A stretch of DNA of 64,000 nucleotides from Bidens hawaiensis (Eukaryota; Streptophyta; Magnoliopsida; Asterales; Asteraceae), in NCBI GenBank assembly GCA_021521415.1, contig JAIQDT010005804.1, forward strand, positions 140,211 to 204,210. The letters are read 5' to 3'. Below the pieces are notes generated by a model. That model had not been told where the DNA came from. It saw only the letters and a list, made by a program, of their open reading frames with translations, and did not search any database. This document shows, piece after piece, positions 59,717 to 64,000 of the stretch (position 1 is its first letter; every line of letters begins with the position of its first letter). A program made the translations under genes and the position numbers.

Positions 59717-59885
59717 AATCCTTAGCGCGCCGCGGGAAGAACTATAATCCTTAGCGCGTCGCGGGAAGAACTACCATTCTTAGCGCGCCGCGGGAAGAAC
59801 TACAATCCTTAGCGCGCCGCGGGAAGAACTACAATCCTTAGCGCGCCGCGGGAAGAACTACCATTCTTAGCGCGCTGCGGGAACA
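59717..59885 (-). repeat. Six 29-bp tandem repeats in LTR
   Basis: Units of AATCCTTAGCGCGCCGCGGG followed by AAGAACTAC, alternating with a variant ATTCTTAGCGCG; the GCGCGCCGCG core is rich in CpG. They lie upstream of the TATA box in the LTR's own direction, where an enhancer array would be. Confidence 0.9.
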
Positions 59886-60312
59886 GTTCGCCTCGCGTAT
59901 CGCAGGAACAGCTGGTCTCCCTTGTAAGGAGTCTGGCGCGTGGAGCTGCGCAGACATCCTTAGGCGGGAAGAACCAAAGGACAAGCAAGGAGTTAGAGAA
60001 AGGGGGTCAAGGCTCAAGGGTTAAGCAAAGGGGCGGGACGGCGACAAGAGAGAAAAAGGAAGGCGGGACGGCGACAAGAGAGAAGAAGAAGAGCGGAACG
60101 GCGGAAAGAAAGAGAGAAGAAGGCGGGAAGGAATTATTATTAGTAAGTAATATAAGAATATATATAATTTATTAAATGTTAAATTTACAAAGATTAATAA
60201 TCAAATTTTAAATCATAAAAAGAAGAATCGGATTCGAAAACGGGTACCTGGGTCGGGTCGGATAGGGCAGTTGTCACAGTCTCCCCTACTTTAAGAAATT
60301 TCGTCCCGAAAT

Positions 60313-63300
60313 TTATCTCGAAGTAGGTTGCGCAGAGAAAAGGTGCGGGTATTTGATCTTCATCTGATCTTCCCTTTCCCAAGTGAACTCGGCTCCGCGC
60401 TTGGACTGCCAACGAACTTTCACGATAGGGATGCGACTGCGCTTGGTTTGCTTTACCTCGCGATCCATAATCTCAACAGGCTTCTCAACGAAATGCATGG
60501 ATTCATCAACTTGAACTTCATCAAGTGGTATGTGAAGGTTCTCGTCAGCTAAACATTTCTTGAGATTGGATACATGGAACGTTGGATGCACATTGCTGAG
60601 CGCGGGCGGCAGGTCCAGTTTGTAGGCAACTTTTCCCACACGCGCGAGAATCTTGAATGGACCAACATAACGAGGCGCAAGCTTACCTTTCTTCCCAAAG
60701 CGGACAACACCCTTCCAGGGCGACACTTTGAGGAGAACAAGATCACCAACTAGAAATTCGAGAGGCTTTCGCCTGCGATCTGCGTAACTCTTCTGTCGGC
60801 TTCTGGCAGTCAGCAGATGATCACGGATCTTGGCGATTTTATCGGTTGTCTCTTGAACTAGTTCGGGTCCTGTGATTTGAACTTCACCCACTTCGTTCTA
60901 ACAAATCGGCGAGCGGCACTTTCGACCGTAAAGTGCTTCAAATGGGGCCATACCGATGCTGGAATGATAGCTGTTATTATAAGAGAACTCGATCAGAGGT
61001 AGGTGTGAATCCCAATTACCTCCAAAATCAAGAACACAAGATCGAAGCATATCCTCAAGGGTTTGGATGGTTCGCTCAGACTGTCCGTCAGTCTGGGGAT
61101 GATATGCAGTACTCATGTCCAAACGAGTTCCTAACGCAGTTTGGAGAGATTTCCAAAAGCGAGATATAAAACGGCCATCGCGATCGGATATGATGCTCAA
61201 GGGAGTACCATGACGGCAGACAATTTCCTTGACATAAAGCTGCGCAAGTTGTTCAACACGGTAGGTTTCACGAATGGGCAGAAAATGAGCAGACTTGGTC
61301 AATCGATCCACTATTACCCAAACGCTATCATGTTTGCTTGCGGTCAAGGGTAACTTGGTTATAAAGTCCATTGCTATACTTTCCCATTTCCACGCAGGAA
61401 TTTCAGGTTGTTCGAGCAAACCAGATGGGCGTTGATGTTCAGCTTTTACCTTAAAACAAGTTAGGCATTTAGCTACGAACACAGCAATATCCATTTAGCT
61501 ACGAACACAGCAATATCCTTTTTCATACCAGGCCACCAAAAAGAAAGGCGCAAATCTTTGTACATTTTGTCAGCACCAGGATGAACGGAATACCGAGATT
61601 TGTGCGCTTCACTTAGTAGGACAGAGCGAAGATTCTCATCATTGGGAATCCAGATGCGATTGAGATAGCAGAGAATTCCACTCAGATTAGGGACAAAATG
61701 CGCTTCCGCGCCACACGCTAACTCGGCGCGAAGGTTGCCATTGCTGATGGATGCGCGCTGCGCGTCACGAATGCGTGATTCAAGATTGCTTTGAATCGGC
61801 GCGAAGTGAAGCTGCGTGCGCGGCAAGATACAGTTAAGCTGGCTGGGTTTGCGGCTGAGCGCATCGGCTACCACGTTAGCCTTTCCAGGGTGATATCGGA
61901 TCTCACAATCGTAATCGCTGATGAGTTCGTTCCATCGGCGTTGTCTCATGTTAAGTTCCTTTTGATCAAAAATATGCTGAAGGCTTTTATGGTCAGTGTA
62001 AAGGATACACTTAGTACCATAGAGGTAGTGTCTCCAGATTTTCAAGGCAAATACAACTGCACCGAGTTCGAGATCGTGAGTTGTATAATTCTTTTCGTGA
62101 ATCTTGAGTTGCCTTGACGCGTAAGCGATAACCTTGCCTCGTTGCATAAGTACACAACCGAGACCTTGGTTGGAGGCATCACAATACACGACAAAATCAT
62201 CATTACCCTCTGGTAAAGTTAGAACAGGAGCTTCGCACAACAATCGCTTGAGCGTCAGAAAGGCTTCTTCTTGCTTTGAGCCCCAAATATACGGTTTGCC
62301 TTTGTGCGTTAAAGCTGTTAAAGGCAAAGCGATCTTTGAGAAGTTCGAAATAAATCGCCGGTAGTAACCAGCTAAGCCCAAAAAGGAACGGATTTCGGTA
62401 GGAGTGGATGGCGTAATCCAGTTCTTGATTGCTTCAATCTTGGATGGGTCGACATGAATACCCATCTTGTTTACAACATGGCCAAGAAACTGTACTTCAT
62501 CCGACCAAAATTCACACTTGGAGAGTTTGGCAAAGAGTTGCTCGGTTCGAAGCTTTTGCAACACCAACCGAAGATGTTGCTCATGCTCGGCCTTGGTTTT
62601 AGAATACACCAGAACATCATCGATGAACACGATCACGAATTTATCCAAGAAAGGCCTACACACCCGATTCATTAGATCCATGAAAACGGCGGGTGCGTTG
62701 GTTAAACCGAAGGACATGACCAAGAATTCAAAATGGCCATAGCGGGTTCGAAAGGCAGTCTTGGGAACGTCCTCTTCGCGGATACGCAACTGGTGATAGC
62801 CAGAACGGAGATCGATCTTGGAGAAACAAGAGGCACCTTGGAGTTGATCAAAGAGGTCGTCAATACGCGGTAAGGGATACCGGTTCTTAATGGTGAGCTT
62901 GTTCAGCTCGCGGTAATCAATACACATGCGAAACGTACCATCTTTCTTTTTAACGAACAACACCGGAGCACCCCAGGGCGAAGAGCTAGGGCGAATGAAT
63001 CCTTTATCGGTCAACTCTTGAAGTTGACTTGCTAATTCTTGCATTTCAGCGGGTGCAAGACGATAAGGAGATTTGGCTACGGGGAAAGCACCAGGGACCA
63101 GATCAATACGAAACTCGACTTCCCGAGTAGGAGGTAAACCAGAAAGATCATCGGGAAAGACTTCAGGGAAGTCACGCACGATAGGGATTTCGCGAAGTTT
63201 CTTCTTTCCTTCATCGGGTTTGACCACATGGGCTAAGAATGCAACACATTTCTTCCGCAAAAGTCTTTGGGCTTCAGTGCATGACATTAGTTTAAGACCG

Positions 63301-63850
63301 TTAGATGGTTTCTCGCCGTAGATATGCAGATCACCATTTCCTCGAGGGATGCGAATCATCTTTTTGGCGCAAATAACTTCGGCGCGATTTTGCGAGAGCC
63401 AGTCCATGCCGATAATAACATCAAAGCTTCCAAGCGGCATAGGAATGAGGTCGATTAGAAAATCATGTTCATTAAGGTTAAGCGTGCAATCTTTGATCAC
63501 GGAGTTTATTAAAATAGTTTCACCATTAGCCAATTCAACTGAAAAGTTTTCGCTTAAGTTTATGCGCGGTCGCGCAAGTTTCTGCTCAAATGCGCGAGAA
63601 ATAAAACTTCTATCGGCGCCAGTATCAAAAAGTATAGATGCATATTGTCCGTTAAGTAAAAATGTACCATTAACCACGTCATTATTCGCTTGCGCTTGGT
63701 GCGCGGTTATATTAAAAGCTCGTCCGCGCGTCACTTGGTTCGAAATTTGGTTAACTGGGTTCGCTTGCGTAATCTGAACTTGTAGTCTCGGGCACGCATT
63801 CCGGAAATGACTGGGATCACCGCAGTTATAGCACGACCTGGGTCGTGGAT
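60313..63850 (-). pseudogene. gypsy pol, nearly intact: PR, RT, RNase H, INT, chromodomain-like
   Basis: Open from the second gag knuckle (about 63840) through protease ([11 protein letters not shown] near 63635), reverse transcriptase ([30 protein letters not shown], catalytic VFIDD near 62625), RNase H ([44 protein letters not shown]) and the integrase N-terminus. Two lesions follow: a 26-bp tandem duplication at 61467-61518 in the integrase zinc-finger region that shifts the frame, and a TAG at 60898-60900 where the family has Trp. Integrase core phrases ([26 protein letters not shown]) and the C-terminal [17 protein letters not shown] are otherwise whole. The frame ends at 60313, 35 bases before the LTR. 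Confidence 0.93.
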
Positions 63851-64000
63851 TAGGGTATGTTGGTTGTGGGTTCTGCAGGTAGGTTGGTGGTGTTTGCGCA
63901 ATTGGGTTGGAGGAAGGACTCTACAGTTTTCCGCATTGTGACCAGCGCGGCCACATCGGTGACAAAGTCGACACGGGACTTGAGGTGGGTGGTGAAGTCT
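63780..64000 (-). pseudogene. gag C-terminus with two CCHC knuckles
   Basis: Minus strand: CRLCHRCGRAGHNAENC (about 63965-63915) and [14 protein letters not shown] (about 63835-63795). They are in different frames, so a one-base change lies between them near 63920. The linker is Pro/Gln/Asn-rich. The rest of gag is outside the window. The knuckles bind element RNA during packaging. Confidence 0.8.

Larger units (their letters stand above)
58296..60278 (-). repeat. 3' LTR of right-edge Tekay-like element (1983 bp)
   Basis: Minus-strand TGTGACAACTG (60278) to GGGTGTTACA (58296), TG..CA ends. Next to it, inside the element, is the polypurine tract AAGTAGGGGAGA (60290-60279, minus). A minus-strand TATA box CTATATATAAT lies near 59332-59322, so U3 is about 950 bp. 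It holds six 29-bp repeats. The host 5-mer at the left is CCGGG (58291-58295); its partner is outside the window. Confidence 0.88.
58296..64000 (-). mobile_element. Tekay/Del-like gypsy element, cut by window edge
   Basis: Minus-strand element with 3' LTR (58296-60278), pol (60313-63734) and the zinc knuckles of gag at the right edge; its gag start, primer site and 5' LTR are outside the window. It inserted into the Athila-ORF1-like gene. Its pol is the best preserved in the window. Confidence 0.9.

Overview
This is a stretch of flowering-plant nuclear DNA. The evidence is three intron-bearing or plant-type host genes (a cold-shock-domain/CCHC glycine-rich protein, a thaumatin-like protein, a cyclophilin of the CYP23 type) set far apart in AT-rich DNA filled with plant transposons: Ty3/gypsy chromoviruses with initiator-tRNA-Met primer sites, PIF/Harbinger, hAT and Mutator-type elements, Helitrons and a tRNA-derived SINE. 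The style of the gypsy elements and LTRs resembles Asteraceae (daisy family) genomes, but that is an inference, not proof.

Layout. 1-5 kb: low-complexity DNA and a roughly 22-bp minisatellite split by a 957-bp Harbinger-type MITE. 5.05-10.48 kb: a complete but mutated CRM-type gypsy element on the minus strand with two 556-bp LTRs. 10.5-15 kb: a Mutator-type inverted-repeat element, a 452-bp tandem duplication, and a foldback element whose right arm carries a small hAT MITE. 15.9-18.2 kb: one long gypsy LTR with its primer site. 18.6-21.6 kb: a MITE and a dead Harbinger transposase. 21.8-22.4 kb: the cold-shock protein gene, with a SINE just behind it. 23.37-38.86 kb: a three-level nest of LTR elements: a Tekay/Del-like element, split in its 3' LTR by a second gypsy element, itself split in its 3' LTR by a solo LTR; all three levels have perfect 5-bp target duplications. 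39-50 kb: hAT MITE, duplicated non-coding segments, and Helitrons, one carrying a fragment of cytosolic GAPDH. 50.2-54.6 kb: the thaumatin-like and cyclophilin genes with a second copy of the small hAT MITE between them. 55-64 kb: a broken, intron-containing Athila-ORF1-like gene cut by a nearly intact Tekay-type gypsy element that runs off the right edge.

The host genes are unrelated in function and are simply neighbours: an RNA-binding cold-shock protein, a secreted PR-5 family protein, and a membrane-anchored prolyl isomerase. No gene cluster, operon-like unit, CRISPR array or rRNA was seen. The interest lies in the transposon archaeology: datable nesting, captured gene fragments, deletions with microhomology or filler DNA, and a pol frame that runs into an LTR.
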